A stretch of DNA of 64,000 nt from contig NZ_CP022961.1 of the NCBI RefSeq assembly GCF_002285795.1, positions 6,476,501 to 6,540,500 on the forward strand. Direction: 5' to 3'. This stretch comes from Plantactinospora sp. KBS50 (lineage in GTDB: Bacteria; Actinomycetota; Actinomycetes; Mycobacteriales; Micromonosporaceae). The notes below the pieces were generated by a model that saw only the letters and a program-made list of their open reading frames with translations, was not told the DNA's origin and did no database searches. Below, piece after piece: positions 8,802 to 17,667 of this stretch (the first letter of the stretch is position 1; each line of letters starts with the position of its first letter). The translations under genes and the position numbers were made by a program.

Positions 8802-9859
8802 CCCGGCCGGTCCTGGTGACGGGTGGCGCCGGGGTGCTCGGCAAGGCGCTGGCCAGTACGCTCGCCGGGCGGGGCGATCAGGTGGTGAGCATGGACATCC
8901 GGCCCTGGCCGGCCGCCCCGCCCGGGGTGCGGCACACAGTGGGTGACATCCGTGACCGTGAACGGATGCGGTTGCTGACGGACGGTGCCGGCGCGGTCGT
9001 GCACTGCGCGTCCGCGCTACCGAGCTACCCGGCGGCGACGATCCGCTCGGTGATCGTCGATGGCAGTCGTTCGGTACTGGACGCCGCCAGACACGCCGGG
9101 GTGTCCCGGGTGGTCTACATCTCGACGACGTCCGTCTACGGTCTGCCCACCGTGGTGCCGACACCGGAGACCTACCCTCGGCAGCCGGTCGACCCGTACG
9201 GCGTCTGCAAGGTCGAGGTGGAGCAGATGTGCGAGCGGCTGCGCGATGAGGGGATGGTCGTCCCCATCCTGCGCCCGAAGACCTTTCTCGGGCCCGGTCG
9301 GATGGGGCTCTTCGCGATGCTGTTCGAGTGGGCCGAGGAGGGGCACAACTTTCCACTGCTCGGCGGTGGTCGGGCGCTCACCCAGATGTGCGCCACCGAG
9401 GATGTCGTAACGGCCGTACTGGCCGTGCTCGAAGCGCCCGACGAGATCGCCAACGACACGTACAACGTCGCCGCGGCGGAGTTCGGGTCCCTGCGCGACG
9501 ACTTCCAGGCCGTGCTCGACGCCGCGGGACACGGCAAACGCGTGGTCGGGGTTCCAGCCCGATCGGCTGCCGCGGTCCTCAACGTGCTGTCGATGCTACG
9601 GCTTTCGCCGATCTACCGGCGGTTGGCCTACAAGCTCATCGCGGACTCCTACGTCAGCATCGAGCACGCCGGCAACCGGTTGGGTTTCCAGCCGCGCTAC
9701 TCCAATCGCGAGGCCATCCTCGCCGCGTACGAGTGGTGGCGGGCCAACCGCGGCAGTGCGGCGGGCCGGGCGGAGACCCGGCAAGGTCAGGCGACCGGTC
9801 GCACCAGTGACGATCCCTGGCGGCAGCGAGCGCTCACGCTGGCGAAGGCGATCTTCTGA
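8798..9859 (+). CDS. NAD-dependent epimerase/dehydratase (extended SDR)
   Basis: 353 aa. The N-terminal Rossmann motif reads VLVTGGAGVLGKALA (TGGAGVLG). A Ser/Thr stretch ISTTSVYG precedes the catalytic YGVCK (Y-x3-K). The substrate-domain motif ILRPKTFLGPGRMGLF is typical of nucleotide-sugar epimerases. The ATG overlaps the preceding stop (ATGA at 8798-8801). The likely substrate is an NDP-sugar or a polyprenyl-linked sugar; a 4-epimerase or 4-reductase role cannot be separated by sequence alone. It ends the operon that starts at about 6649. Confidence 0.83.
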   Translation: MTRPVLVTGGAGVLGKALASTLAGRGDQVVSMDIRPWPAAPPGVRHTVGDIRDRERMRLLTDGAGAVVHCASALPSYPAATIRSVIVDGSRSVLDAARHAGVSRVVYISTTSVYGLPTVVPTPETYPRQPVDPYGVCKVEVEQMCERLRDEGMVVPILRPKTFLGPGRMGLFAMLFEWAEEGHNFPLLGGGRALTQMCATEDVVTAVLAVLEAPDEIANDTYNVAAAEFGSLRDDFQAVLDAAGHGKRVVGVPARSAAAVLNVLSMLRLSPIYRRLAYKLIADSYVSIEHAGNRLGFQPRYSNREAILAAYEWWRANRGSAAGRAETRQGQATGRTSDDPWRQRALTLAKAIF

Positions 9860-9917
9860 CGGGCTGCCGGGGCGGCCCGCGACCAGCAGGCCGCCCCGGC
9901 AGACCCTGGACGGTGCC

Positions 9918-10865
9918 TTATCCGTGCTGGCCGATCTCGGCCACGCCGAACGCGTCAACGCCGGTGAGCTCGGCCGACACGGCCCAGAGGCGTTGCGCCT
10001 CCACGTCCGAGCTGACCTGCACCTCGGCCACGTCGCAGTCTTGGCAGTAGACCCCGCCCAGGCCCGCCAGAGCCGGCGAGGTGGCCGCCCAGACCTGGGT
10101 CGCGGCGCCCTGCTCGGGGGTCTTGAAGATCGGCATCGCGACGTTGCCTTCCTCGTCGATCCAGCCGGCCGCGACCATCTCCGCCTTCGCCAGGTGGCGC
10201 TGGAGTGGCGTGAGAATGTATCCGGGGTTCACCGAGAAGGCGCGTACCCCCGCGCCCCGGCCAAGCTCATCGAGTCGCGCGGCGAACAGCGCGTTTGCCT
10301 TCTTCGACTGGATGTACGCCTGCCACTTGTCATAGCCCTGCCGGAAGTGCAGGTCATCCCAGCGAATCCGGGCGGATTCGTCGAGGCCGGTGGACAGGAC
10401 GACCACCCGTCCCCCGCCATTTCCGGCAATCGCCGGCCACAACTGATTGACCAGCGCGTAGTGGCCGAGATGATTGGTCGCGAACTGAGCCTCCCAGCCC
10501 GGACCGACCTGGGTCTGCGGACAGGCCATGATCCCGGCGTTGTTGACCATTATGTCGATCGTCCGGCCGGCGGCCAGGAAACGCTTTGCAAAGCTGCCGA
10601 CACTGTCCAGATCGGCCAGGTCGAGCTCGTCCACCTCCACGCCGGCGATGCCACTCACCGCCGCCTGAGCCGGTTCCGGCCGCCGAGCGGGCACAACCAC
10701 GTGAGCGCCGGCGCCGGCGAGTGCACGAGTGGTCGCCAGCCCGAGACCGGAGTAGCCACCCGTGACGACCGCGAGTTTCCCGGTCAGGTCGATCCCGTTC
10801 AGAACGTCATCGGCGGTGCTCTCGGCGCCGAAACCCGACCCGATCCTGCGTTGAGGCGTTTTCAT
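9918..10865 (-). CDS. Short-chain dehydrogenase/reductase
   Basis: 315 aa, classical/atypical SDR similar to retinol-dehydrogenase-like oxidoreductases. It shows TGGYSGLGLATTRALAGAG (cofactor TGxxxGxG), the NNAG motif in IMVNNAGIMA, and the catalytic residues S in VVLSTGLDES and Y/K in YIQSKKANAL. The ATG at 10865 begins MKTPQRRIG. Just upstream on the minus strand is TACAAT, part of a short AT-rich promoter, giving a very short leader. It is convergent with the epimerase operon. Its function may be separate from the locus: typical actinobacterial genomes hold many such solitary SDRs. Confidence 0.8.
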   Translation of the reverse strand: MKTPQRRIGSGFGAESTADDVLNGIDLTGKLAVVTGGYSGLGLATTRALAGAGAHVVVPARRPEPAQAAVSGIAGVEVDELDLADLDSVGSFAKRFLAAGRTIDIMVNNAGIMACPQTQVGPGWEAQFATNHLGHYALVNQLWPAIAGNGGGRVVVLSTGLDESARIRWDDLHFRQGYDKWQAYIQSKKANALFAARLDELGRGAGVRAFSVNPGYILTPLQRHLAKAEMVAAGWIDEEGNVAMPIFKTPEQGAATQVWAATSPALAGLGGVYCQDCDVAEVQVSSDVEAQRLWAVSAELTGVDAFGVAEIGQHG

Positions 10866-10918
10866 GACGACAATTGTAAATGTTGGCCCTGTCCGATCGG
10901 GGAAGGCGACCTGCCCGC

Positions 10919-10950
10919 CAAGACACGGACAAGGTCCCGGCCCGTAGCCT
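10919..10950 (+). promoter_or_regulatory. SARP-type promoter, box 3 (upstream of 10989)
   Basis: Heptamers CAAGACA (10919-10925) and CAAGGTC (10930-10936) are 11 bp apart, then 8 bp (10937-10944), then -10-like TAGCCT (10945-10950). It is nearly identical to box 4 at 20247-20278, which is far away and belongs to an unrelated coding gene. Confidence 0.72.
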
Positions 10951-10988
10951 TTTGTGGCTGGAAGCGACCCGGACGTGGGGGTGTGGTG

Positions 10989-12224
10989 ATGACGGCGAAC
11001 GGGCCTGGACTCGATGTCGTGACCGAGCCGGAGCAGCCGGGCACACCAACCGTGGCGGCGAGGACGCGGCGGGAGCGCCTCGCCTGGTTCCGTGCCCGCC
11101 GACCGGGCCGGAGCCGATGGGGTTGGTGGACCCGGGCGGCGGTGGCGCTCTGCGTGTCCTGGCTGGTGTTCGTCGTCCTGCATCGGTCGCTCAGCGGCCG
11201 GTACTACTGGTGGGGACCGTTCGACCTGCTGCCGCCCTTCGTGTTCGCGGCGGTCCCGCTGCTACTGCTGCCCGTGGCCCAGTTCGCCCGGCCGGTGCGC
11301 TGGCGGCTCACCCTGGTGCCGGTGCTCGCCCTCGTGCTGGGTCTCGGAATCAGCGGCATCAACTTCGGCACCGTCTTCTACAGCCCATCGGCGCCACCGC
11401 CCGACGCGATCAAGCTGGTCACCTGGAACACCGAGTACTGGGACCAGGACGTCCGGGAGAGCGGTCACGGCACGGCCTACTTCTACCGGTTCCTGCGCGG
11501 GCTTGACGCCGACGTCTACCTGCTGCACGAGTACGCCCACGCCGACTTCACCCTGCCGGACGTCTTCGCACAGGCCCTGGTCATCGATCAGATGGCGGAG
11601 CTGCGGCAGAACTTTCCCGGTTACCAGATCATCCTTGAGGGCCGGAACATCACGCTGTCCCGGCTCCCGGTGGTTGCACACCGCCCGCTCTACTCGACGC
11701 CCTGGCTTCCCGACGATCTGAAGCCCCTACCGCCGGCCTTCGACGGCCATCCGCTCTTCTACACCTCACAGGTACTGCGCACGGACATCCGGGTGGGCGA
11801 CAGGGTCGTGTCCTTCTACGACACCCACCTGTTCCAGCCACCTCGGCGGATGCTCATGATGAAGGGCGAGCCGGGACAGAGCGTGTTTCAGGTTGACCGC
11901 TTCAACTTCTCCATGCGACGCGCGAGTCTTGAGGCGATCCGCGCGGACGTCAAGGACAATCCGCAGCCGATCGTGCTCGCCGGCGACCTGAACACCTCAC
12001 CGTCAATGGGGGCGCTCAGGATGCTGCCGGATCGTCTGGTGGACCACACCCGGGCGCTGTCGTCGCTCTACCCCGCGACGTGGGAGGTGGGAAAGCGCCC
12101 CTACTGGCGGATCGACTGGCTGCGCACCACCCCGGATGTGAACGTCCACCGATACGAGTTCCTGGACCCGCAGGGCCTGTCTGACCATCGGGTACAGCAG
12201 ATCCAGCTGACCGTGCAGGGCTGA
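10989..12224 (+). CDS. Membrane-anchored EEP-family phosphatase/nuclease, VanJ-like
   Basis: 411 aa. Three membrane segments fall within residues ~45-135. The rest is an endonuclease/exonuclease/phosphatase domain. Metal and phosphate ligands are visible: WNTEYW (N), LHEYAH (E), a His in YDTHLFQP, LAGDLNTSP (D/N) and the final GLSDHR (D-H). This architecture, with the catalytic domain on the outer face, resembles VanJ of Streptomyces, a polyprenyl-pyrophosphate-related teicoplanin-resistance protein. A lipid-carrier pyrophosphatase role for the cluster is therefore plausible but unproven. The ATG at 10989 has GGGGG about 8 bp upstream. The SARP box 3 lies 38 bp upstream. Confidence 0.75.
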   Translation: MTANGPGLDVVTEPEQPGTPTVAARTRRERLAWFRARRPGRSRWGWWTRAAVALCVSWLVFVVLHRSLSGRYYWWGPFDLLPPFVFAAVPLLLLPVAQFARPVRWRLTLVPVLALVLGLGISGINFGTVFYSPSAPPPDAIKLVTWNTEYWDQDVRESGHGTAYFYRFLRGLDADVYLLHEYAHADFTLPDVFAQALVIDQMAELRQNFPGYQIILEGRNITLSRLPVVAHRPLYSTPWLPDDLKPLPPAFDGHPLFYTSQVLRTDIRVGDRVVSFYDTHLFQPPRRMLMMKGEPGQSVFQVDRFNFSMRRASLEAIRADVKDNPQPIVLAGDLNTSPSMGALRMLPDRLVDHTRALSSLYPATWEVGKRPYWRIDWLRTTPDVNVHRYEFLDPQGLSDHRVQQIQLTVQG

Positions 12225-12233
12225 CGGTCGGCC

Positions 12234-13454
12234 GTGCGGGGTCGGTCCGTTGGTGCGCTTGTCACGTTGTCGGTCTGCGCGTTCGCCTATGTCACCACGG
12301 AGACCCTGCCGATCGGTCTGCTGCTGCCCATCTCCGCGGACCTCGGCGTGTCGCAGTCCCGGGTCGGGCTGTTGGTGACGTGGTACGGCCTGGTCATCGT
12401 GCTCACGACGATCCCGCTCACCCGGCTCACCCGCGGTGTTCCCCGCCGCTTCCTGCTCGGCGGGCTCACGGCCGTGTTCGCGGTGGCCACCGGGGCCGCG
12501 GCGGCCGCGCCGGGATACGGCGTCCTGCTGATCGCCCGCCTGGCCACGGCGCTGAGCCAGGCGCTCTTCTGGGCGCTGGCGCTGCCCACCGCCACTTCCC
12601 TGTTTCCGGCCAGGGTCCACGGTCGGGTGATCAGTGTGATCATGGCGGGTACGTCACTCGCCGCCGTGCTGGGCGTACCGGCCGGTACCTGGCTGGGCCA
12701 GCGAACCGGCTGGCGGTCGCCCTTCTTCGTCCTCTGTGCTCTCGGGCTGGCGGCGACGGTGACCATCTTTGCGCTGATACCCACGACAGCACCCGACGAG
12801 GCGCCGTCGGCCCGCGGCAGCACGCCCGACGTCCGGCGCTACCGGCTGCTTCTCGTGCTGTCCGTGCTCGCCATCACCGGATCGCTCGCCTCCTTCACCT
12901 ATGTCACGCCCTTCCTCGTCACGGTGAGCGGCTTCGCCCTGGCCACGACCGGCGCACTGCTGCTGGCGCGAGGGGTGGCCGGAATCGCCGGCGTGTTCGT
13001 CGGCGGCGTCCTGGCCGACCGCCACCCGTGGATCGCGACGCTGGCCCCGGTGCTCCTGCAGACGGTCGCGCTGCTCGGGCTCTACGCGCTCGGCGCCGTA
13101 CCCGTGGTGGCCGTCGTCCTGGTCGCGCTGGCCGGCGCTGCCTACTCGGCGCTGACCACCGTGCTGGGCAGCCGGTTCCTTCAGGTCGCGCCGGGCCGGA
13201 CCGACCTCGCGGTGGCCGGCCTCTCCACCGCGATCAACATCGGCATCACCGCCGGCGCACTCGTGGGCGGGGTGCTGCTGACCCACGGCGGCGTCCGGGA
13301 CACCGCCCTCGCCGGCGGGATGCTCAGCCTCGCCGCGCTCGCCGCGGTGCTCATCGAGCCTCGGCTGAGCCGTCCGGCCACGGACCGGACGGCTGTGGAC
13401 CGGGACCAGAGGGACCCGCCTCGCCTCCGCCGCCCTGTTGCCGGTCCCTCCTAG
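12234..13454 (+). CDS. MFS exporter (DHA1/chloramphenicol-efflux-like)
   Basis: 406 aa with 12 predicted membrane helices. N-terminal FAYVTTETLPIGLLLPISADLG fragments match the sugar-efflux and drug-efflux DHA1 group (TETLPxGLL). A cytoplasmic loop follows helix 2 (TRLTRGVPRR). The GTG start lies 9 bp after the VanJ-like gene, implying one transcript from SARP box 3. It may export the locus product or a sugar. Its stop and the stop of the convergent glycosidase are formed by the same palindromic CTAG at 13451-13454. Confidence 0.85.
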   Translation: MRGRSVGALVTLSVCAFAYVTTETLPIGLLLPISADLGVSQSRVGLLVTWYGLVIVLTTIPLTRLTRGVPRRFLLGGLTAVFAVATGAAAAAPGYGVLLIARLATALSQALFWALALPTATSLFPARVHGRVISVIMAGTSLAAVLGVPAGTWLGQRTGWRSPFFVLCALGLAATVTIFALIPTTAPDEAPSARGSTPDVRRYRLLLVLSVLAITGSLASFTYVTPFLVTVSGFALATTGALLLARGVAGIAGVFVGGVLADRHPWIATLAPVLLQTVALLGLYALGAVPVVAVVLVALAGAAYSALTTVLGSRFLQVAPGRTDLAVAGLSTAINIGITAGALVGGVLLTHGGVRDTALAGGMLSLAALAAVLIEPRLSRPATDRTAVDRDQRDPPRLRRPVAGPS

Positions 13455-15766
13455 CTGATCTCGGAGATGGTCCAGCGCTCGGAGGCGTTGGTGACCGGCA
13501 CGGTCTCACCGACCAGAGTGGTCACTGCCTGCGTGTCCCGCTGCACGCTCGTACCGACCCAGACTTCAACGTCACCCGGCTCCACGACCCGGGTCAGGGT
13601 GCGGTCGGAGAAGGCCAGACGGGTGGTGGGAACGGTCAGTTCGACCGTGACCGACTGGCCCGGCTCCAGGTGAACCCGCCGGTATCCGAGCAGCTGCGCC
13701 ACTGGCCGGGTCACCGAGGCCACCAGATCACGGCCGTAGAGCTGGACCACGTCGTCCCCCGCCACCGCCCCGGTGTTCGTCACCCGCACCGTGACGGGCA
13801 ACGCCCCGTCGACCGGCACCGTGGCGGGCACGGTGAGGTCGCCATGCTCGAACGTGGTGTAGGACAGACCGTGGCCGAACGGCGCCGCGGGCGTCGCCGG
13901 CAGGTTCGTCACCTCGCTGCCCTCCCCGAGCGTCGGGTGCAGGTACGAGTACGGCTGCGCCCCTACCGCACCGGGCAGGCTGATCGGCAGCTTGCCCGAC
14001 GGGTTGACCCGCCCGGAAAGCACGCCAGCGATCGCCCCGGAACCCTCCTCGCCGGGGAAGAACGCCTGCACCACCGCCGCGCACCTCGGCAACGCCCAGC
14101 CGACCACGTACGGCCGGCCGGTGAGCAGGACGAGGACGACCGGTGTACCCGTGGCCAGCACGGCCTCGACGAGTTCGCGCTGGACTCCGGGCAGTTCGAG
14201 GTCGTCCCGGTCACAGCCCTCGCCGACCGTCCCACGCCCGAAGAGGCCAGCCTGGTCGCCGACGACCAGCACGGCTACGTCCGCGGCGGATCCGGTGGCG
14301 ACGGCCTCGTCGAAGCCGGACCGGTCGTCGGAGTCCACGTCGCACCCGCGCGCCCAGGTGACGAGATCGTCGCCGAACTCGACCCGCACGGCGTCGAGGA
14401 CCGTCGGTACCTCAATCCCGATCTCCACCTCGGGATGCTGGGCGAGTACGTGGTTGAGGAAGGAGTAGCACCCGAAGAGCGCCCCCTGCCGGTCGGCGTT
14501 CGGGCCGATGACCGCAACGCGGCTGTTCGAGGGCAACGGAAGGGCGTCCCGGTTGGAGACCAGGATGATCGACTTCTCGGCAAGCCGGCGGGCGATCGAA
14601 CGGTGCTGCGGCGAGTCGAGGTCGACCGCCGAGGGTGGGGCGTCCATGAAGGTCTCGTCGAGTAGCCCGAGCTCCAGTTTCTGGCGCAGGACCCGCAGCA
14701 CCGCCCGGTCGACGAGGGCCTCATCGAGCCTGCCTGCCGTCACCGACTCCCGCAGCGTCAGGTAGGCGTCGCCGGTCGGAAGCTCGATGTCGACGCCGGC
14801 GGTCAGCGCCTGCCCGGCCGCCTCCGCGCGGTCTCCGGCGACGTGGTGCAGCAGGTGCAGAAACGCCACGCCGAAGTAGTCGGAGACGACGGTGCCGTCG
14901 AATCCCCACCTGTCCCGCAGGACACCGGTGAGCATCGTCGCATCGGACGCGACCGGCAGGCCGTCGATCTCGGCATAGGAGTGCATGATGCAGCTGGCGC
15001 CACCGTCGAGGATCGCCATCTCGAACGGGATGAATATCACATCGGCAAGCTCGCGGGGGCCCGCATGCACGGGTCCGAAGTTGCGCCCGGCCTGCGAGGC
15101 GGAGTAGGCGGCGAAGTGTTTGAGGGTGGCCTGAACCCGCTGCGATTGCAGGCCCCGCACGTACGATGTGCCGATCGTGCCGACGAGGTACGGGTCCTCG
15201 GAGATGCACTCGTCGACCCGGCCCCACCGCGGATCAAAGATCACATCAAGCACCGGGGCGAGGCCCTGGTGGATGCCCAGTGCCCGCATCGACGCCCCGA
15301 CGGCGGTGGCCATCTCGTGGACCAGTTCGGGATCGAACGCGGCGCCCCAGGCCAGCGGCGTCGGGAAGGTGGCCGCCTTCCACGCGGAGAGCCCGGTCAG
15401 GCACTCCTCGTGAACGATCGCGGGGATTCCCAGCCTGGTGTCCGTTACCAGGCCGGACTGGAACTCCCACAGCCACGCCGCGCGGGCGTCCGGGTCGACG
15501 GGCGAGGTGCCGTAGGCACGGGTGAGGTGGCCGAGCCCGTTGCGGGAGAAGTCCTTGAGCTTGGCGATGTCGCTGAACTCGCCCTGCAGCGGCGTGACAG
15601 CCTCGCCGTCCTTCGCCTCCCAGAACCCGACAAGCTGGGCGACCTTCTCCTCGATCGTCATCCGGGCGAGCAGCTCGCGTACCCGTGCCTCGCCCGCCGG
15701 CCGGCCGTGGTCCAGACCCGCCTGAGCCGGCACCGGCCCGTCCACCCCGGCGTGGACCTCAGTCAT
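13451..15766 (-). CDS. Glycoside hydrolase family 3 (beta-glucosidase/xylosidase type)
   Basis: 771 aa with the GH3 barrel domain, the (alpha/beta)6 sandwich domain and a C-terminal fibronectin-III-like domain. Substrate-binding KHFAAYS and the nucleophile motif VVSDYFGVA (Asp of SDY) are present. No signal peptide is visible at the N-terminus (MTEVHAGVDG), so it acts in the cytoplasm on imported oligosaccharides. It is last in the operon with the ABC permeases and binding protein. The match to xylan- or gluco-oligosaccharide beta-glycosidases is by family; the exact sugar is not determinable here. Confidence 0.9.
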   Translation of the reverse strand: MTEVHAGVDGPVPAQAGLDHGRPAGEARVRELLARMTIEEKVAQLVGFWEAKDGEAVTPLQGEFSDIAKLKDFSRNGLGHLTRAYGTSPVDPDARAAWLWEFQSGLVTDTRLGIPAIVHEECLTGLSAWKAATFPTPLAWGAAFDPELVHEMATAVGASMRALGIHQGLAPVLDVIFDPRWGRVDECISEDPYLVGTIGTSYVRGLQSQRVQATLKHFAAYSASQAGRNFGPVHAGPRELADVIFIPFEMAILDGGASCIMHSYAEIDGLPVASDATMLTGVLRDRWGFDGTVVSDYFGVAFLHLLHHVAGDRAEAAGQALTAGVDIELPTGDAYLTLRESVTAGRLDEALVDRAVLRVLRQKLELGLLDETFMDAPPSAVDLDSPQHRSIARRLAEKSIILVSNRDALPLPSNSRVAVIGPNADRQGALFGCYSFLNHVLAQHPEVEIGIEVPTVLDAVRVEFGDDLVTWARGCDVDSDDRSGFDEAVATGSAADVAVLVVGDQAGLFGRGTVGEGCDRDDLELPGVQRELVEAVLATGTPVVLVLLTGRPYVVGWALPRCAAVVQAFFPGEEGSGAIAGVLSGRVNPSGKLPISLPGAVGAQPYSYLHPTLGEGSEVTNLPATPAAPFGHGLSYTTFEHGDLTVPATVPVDGALPVTVRVTNTGAVAGDDVVQLYGRDLVASVTRPVAQLLGYRRVHLEPGQSVTVELTVPTTRLAFSDRTLTRVVEPGDVEVWVGTSVQRDTQAVTTLVGETVPVTNASERWTISEIS

Positions 15767-15805
15767 ACTGTTCTCCCCTTGTGGTTGTGCTCGTACGCCT
15801 GGCGC

Positions 15806-16666
15806 TCAGCCCTTGATCGCGCCCTGCAGGCCACCGACAATTTGCTTCTCTGCGAGCGTGAAGAAAAGTAGTGCTGGGAGCATCGCCAGCGAGGTGAACG
15901 CGAGGATGCCCGCGGTATCCGTACTGTACTGGTTCGAGAAGCTCTGTACGCCCAGGGGCAGAGTGTGCAGGTCAACATCGCCGAGGACCAGCAACGGCAG
16001 GAGGAACGCGTTCCAACTTGCCACGAACGCCAGGACCCCGACGGTGACGAGCGCAGGCCGCGACAGGGGTAGCGCGATGCGCCAGAGGAACCCGATCCGG
16101 CCAGCGCCGTCGATCGCGGCGGCATCCTCCAACTCCCCCGGGATGGCGGACAGGAAGGGCCGGAGGATCACGACCGTCAGCGGTAGGGAGAAGGCAACCT
16201 GCGGGAGGATCACCGCGTAGTAGGAGTTGATCAGGCTCAGGTTGCGCAGCAGGAGGTAGAGCGGCAGGATCGCCGCTCCGGCTGGAAAGAGCAGGCCGAG
16301 CGTGAAGAAGGTGTAGAGCGCCTCGCGCCCGCGGAAGGTGTACCGGGCGAGCACGAACGCGGCGGCCATCCCGAGCACCACCACGAGGAAGGTGGTCCCG
16401 AGGGCGATCACCGCGCTGTTGAACGTCTGCCTCCAGAAGTGGCTGTGCGCCAGCACCCGGACGTAGTTGTCCCAGACCCACGGGTCGGGCAGCCCGGCCG
16501 GATCCGCGACGATCTGCGGGGTGGTACGGAAGCCGCCGATGATCACGTAGACGATCGGCGTGATCGACACGCCGGCGACCGCCAACGCCAGCGCGTACGT
16601 GAGCGGCGTGCTCCAGGACAACGCTCGGTGCCGGGTGGATGGGTAACGGACGGGATTCGCGGCCAC
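15806..16666 (-). CDS. ABC sugar transporter permease (MalG type)
   Basis: 286 aa with six membrane helices. The EAA loop, which docks the ATPase, reads ELEDAAAIDGAGRIGFLWRI. The GTG at 16666 starts two bases after the preceding permease stop, with AGGG upstream, so the two are coupled. It forms the membrane channel with the 16669 gene. No ATPase gene is in this operon; in actinomycetes a shared MsiK-type ATPase normally serves such carbohydrate transporters. Confidence 0.9.
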   Translation of the reverse strand: MAANPVRYPSTRHRALSWSTPLTYALALAVAGVSITPIVYVIIGGFRTTPQIVADPAGLPDPWVWDNYVRVLAHSHFWRQTFNSAVIALGTTFLVVVLGMAAAFVLARYTFRGREALYTFFTLGLLFPAGAAILPLYLLLRNLSLINSYYAVILPQVAFSLPLTVVILRPFLSAIPGELEDAAAIDGAGRIGFLWRIALPLSRPALVTVGVLAFVASWNAFLLPLLVLGDVDLHTLPLGVQSFSNQYSTDTAGILAFTSLAMLPALLFFTLAEKQIVGGLQGAIKG

Positions 16667-16668
16667 GG

Positions 16669-17667
16669 TCAGTTCACCCTTTCGGTGGTGGCGCCCCGGA
16701 TGTCCCGACGGAGCAGGAAGCGCTGGAACAGCAGCGCCGCGACGAACGAGATGACGAACAGGATCACGGCTACGGCGTTGCCGAAGCCCCACAGCCGGGC
16801 GAAGAAGCCGTTGTCCACCATGTAGGTCGCCATGGTGGCGGACGCTCCGAGCGATCGCATCGAGGGCACCGAGGTCACCCAGATCATGTCGAAAACCTGC
16901 AACGAGCCGATCATCGACAAGAACATCCAGATCCGGATCGTCGGTCCGAGCAGCGGAAGCGTGACGTGGCGCTGGGTCTGCCACCAACTCGCACCGTCGA
17001 TGGCGGCGGCCTCCGTCAGCTCGGGCGGCACGTTCGACAGTCCGGCGAGCAGGAGGATGATGGCGAAGCCGACGTACTTCCAGGTGAGGACAAACAGCAG
17101 CGTCCAGATGACGACGTGGATGTCAGCCAGCCAGGCCTGCACCAGGCCGCCCATTCCCAGCGACCGCAGCAGCGCGTTGACCGTTCCGTCGTCGGTCAGC
17201 AGCAGCTTCCACATGATGCCGACGGTGACCTCGGCAAGTACATAGGGCACGAACACCAGCAGGCGGAACGCGGCCCGCCCGCGGAACCGGCGGTTGAGCA
17301 ACAGGGCGATGCCCAGGGCGAGCGGCCCCTGGATCAGCAGCGACCCGACCACGATGATCGCGTTGTTGCGCAGAGCGTCAAGGAAGATCGGGTCCTGGAA
17401 GGCAAGGACGTAGTTCCGGATACCGACGAAGTCCGTGGGAGGTCCGACGCCACGCCAGCGGTAGAGGCTGTAATAGACCGCGAACCCCATGGGGACCAGC
17501 ACGAACATCACATAGAGGACGAGTGCTGGCGTCGTGAGCACGACGATCTCGTACCATTTGCGGCGCGTTTCCGCCCGGCGGGCGGATCCGCGCCCGTCGG
17601 GCCGGCGCCCCATCGGCGGCGCGGACGCGTCGCCGATGGGGTCCCGGATTCGGCTGGCGGAGGTCAC
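16669..17667 (-). CDS. ABC sugar transporter permease (MalF type)
   Basis: 332 aa with a hydrophilic, Arg-rich N-terminal extension and six membrane helices. The EAA motif reads ELTEAAAIDGASWWQTQRHV. The GTG at 17667 overlaps the stop of the binding-protein gene (GTGA), which decides the start despite the long open frame upstream. It pairs with the MalG-type permease just downstream. Confidence 0.9.
   Translation of the reverse strand: MTSASRIRDPIGDASAPPMGRRPDGRGSARRAETRRKWYEIVVLTTPALVLYVMFVLVPMGFAVYYSLYRWRGVGPPTDFVGIRNYVLAFQDPIFLDALRNNAIIVVGSLLIQGPLALGIALLLNRRFRGRAAFRLLVFVPYVLAEVTVGIMWKLLLTDDGTVNALLRSLGMGGLVQAWLADIHVVIWTLLFVLTWKYVGFAIILLLAGLSNVPPELTEAAAIDGASWWQTQRHVTLPLLGPTIRIWMFLSMIGSLQVFDMIWVTSVPSMRSLGASATMATYMVDNGFFARLWGFGNAVAVILFVISFVAALLFQRFLLRRDIRGATTERVN

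Noticed and set aside
9918-10865. SDR as a DprE2-like partner of the UbiA enzyme
   Set aside because: Motifs fit retinol-dehydrogenase-like SDRs better, and it has its own promoter on the opposite strand without a SARP box.
9756-10988. Plus-strand open frame extending about 410 codons upstream of the VanJ-like gene
   Set aside because: It is antisense to the clear SDR gene (9918-10865) and crosses SARP box 3; its translation has no family motifs. The EEP protein begins at 10989.
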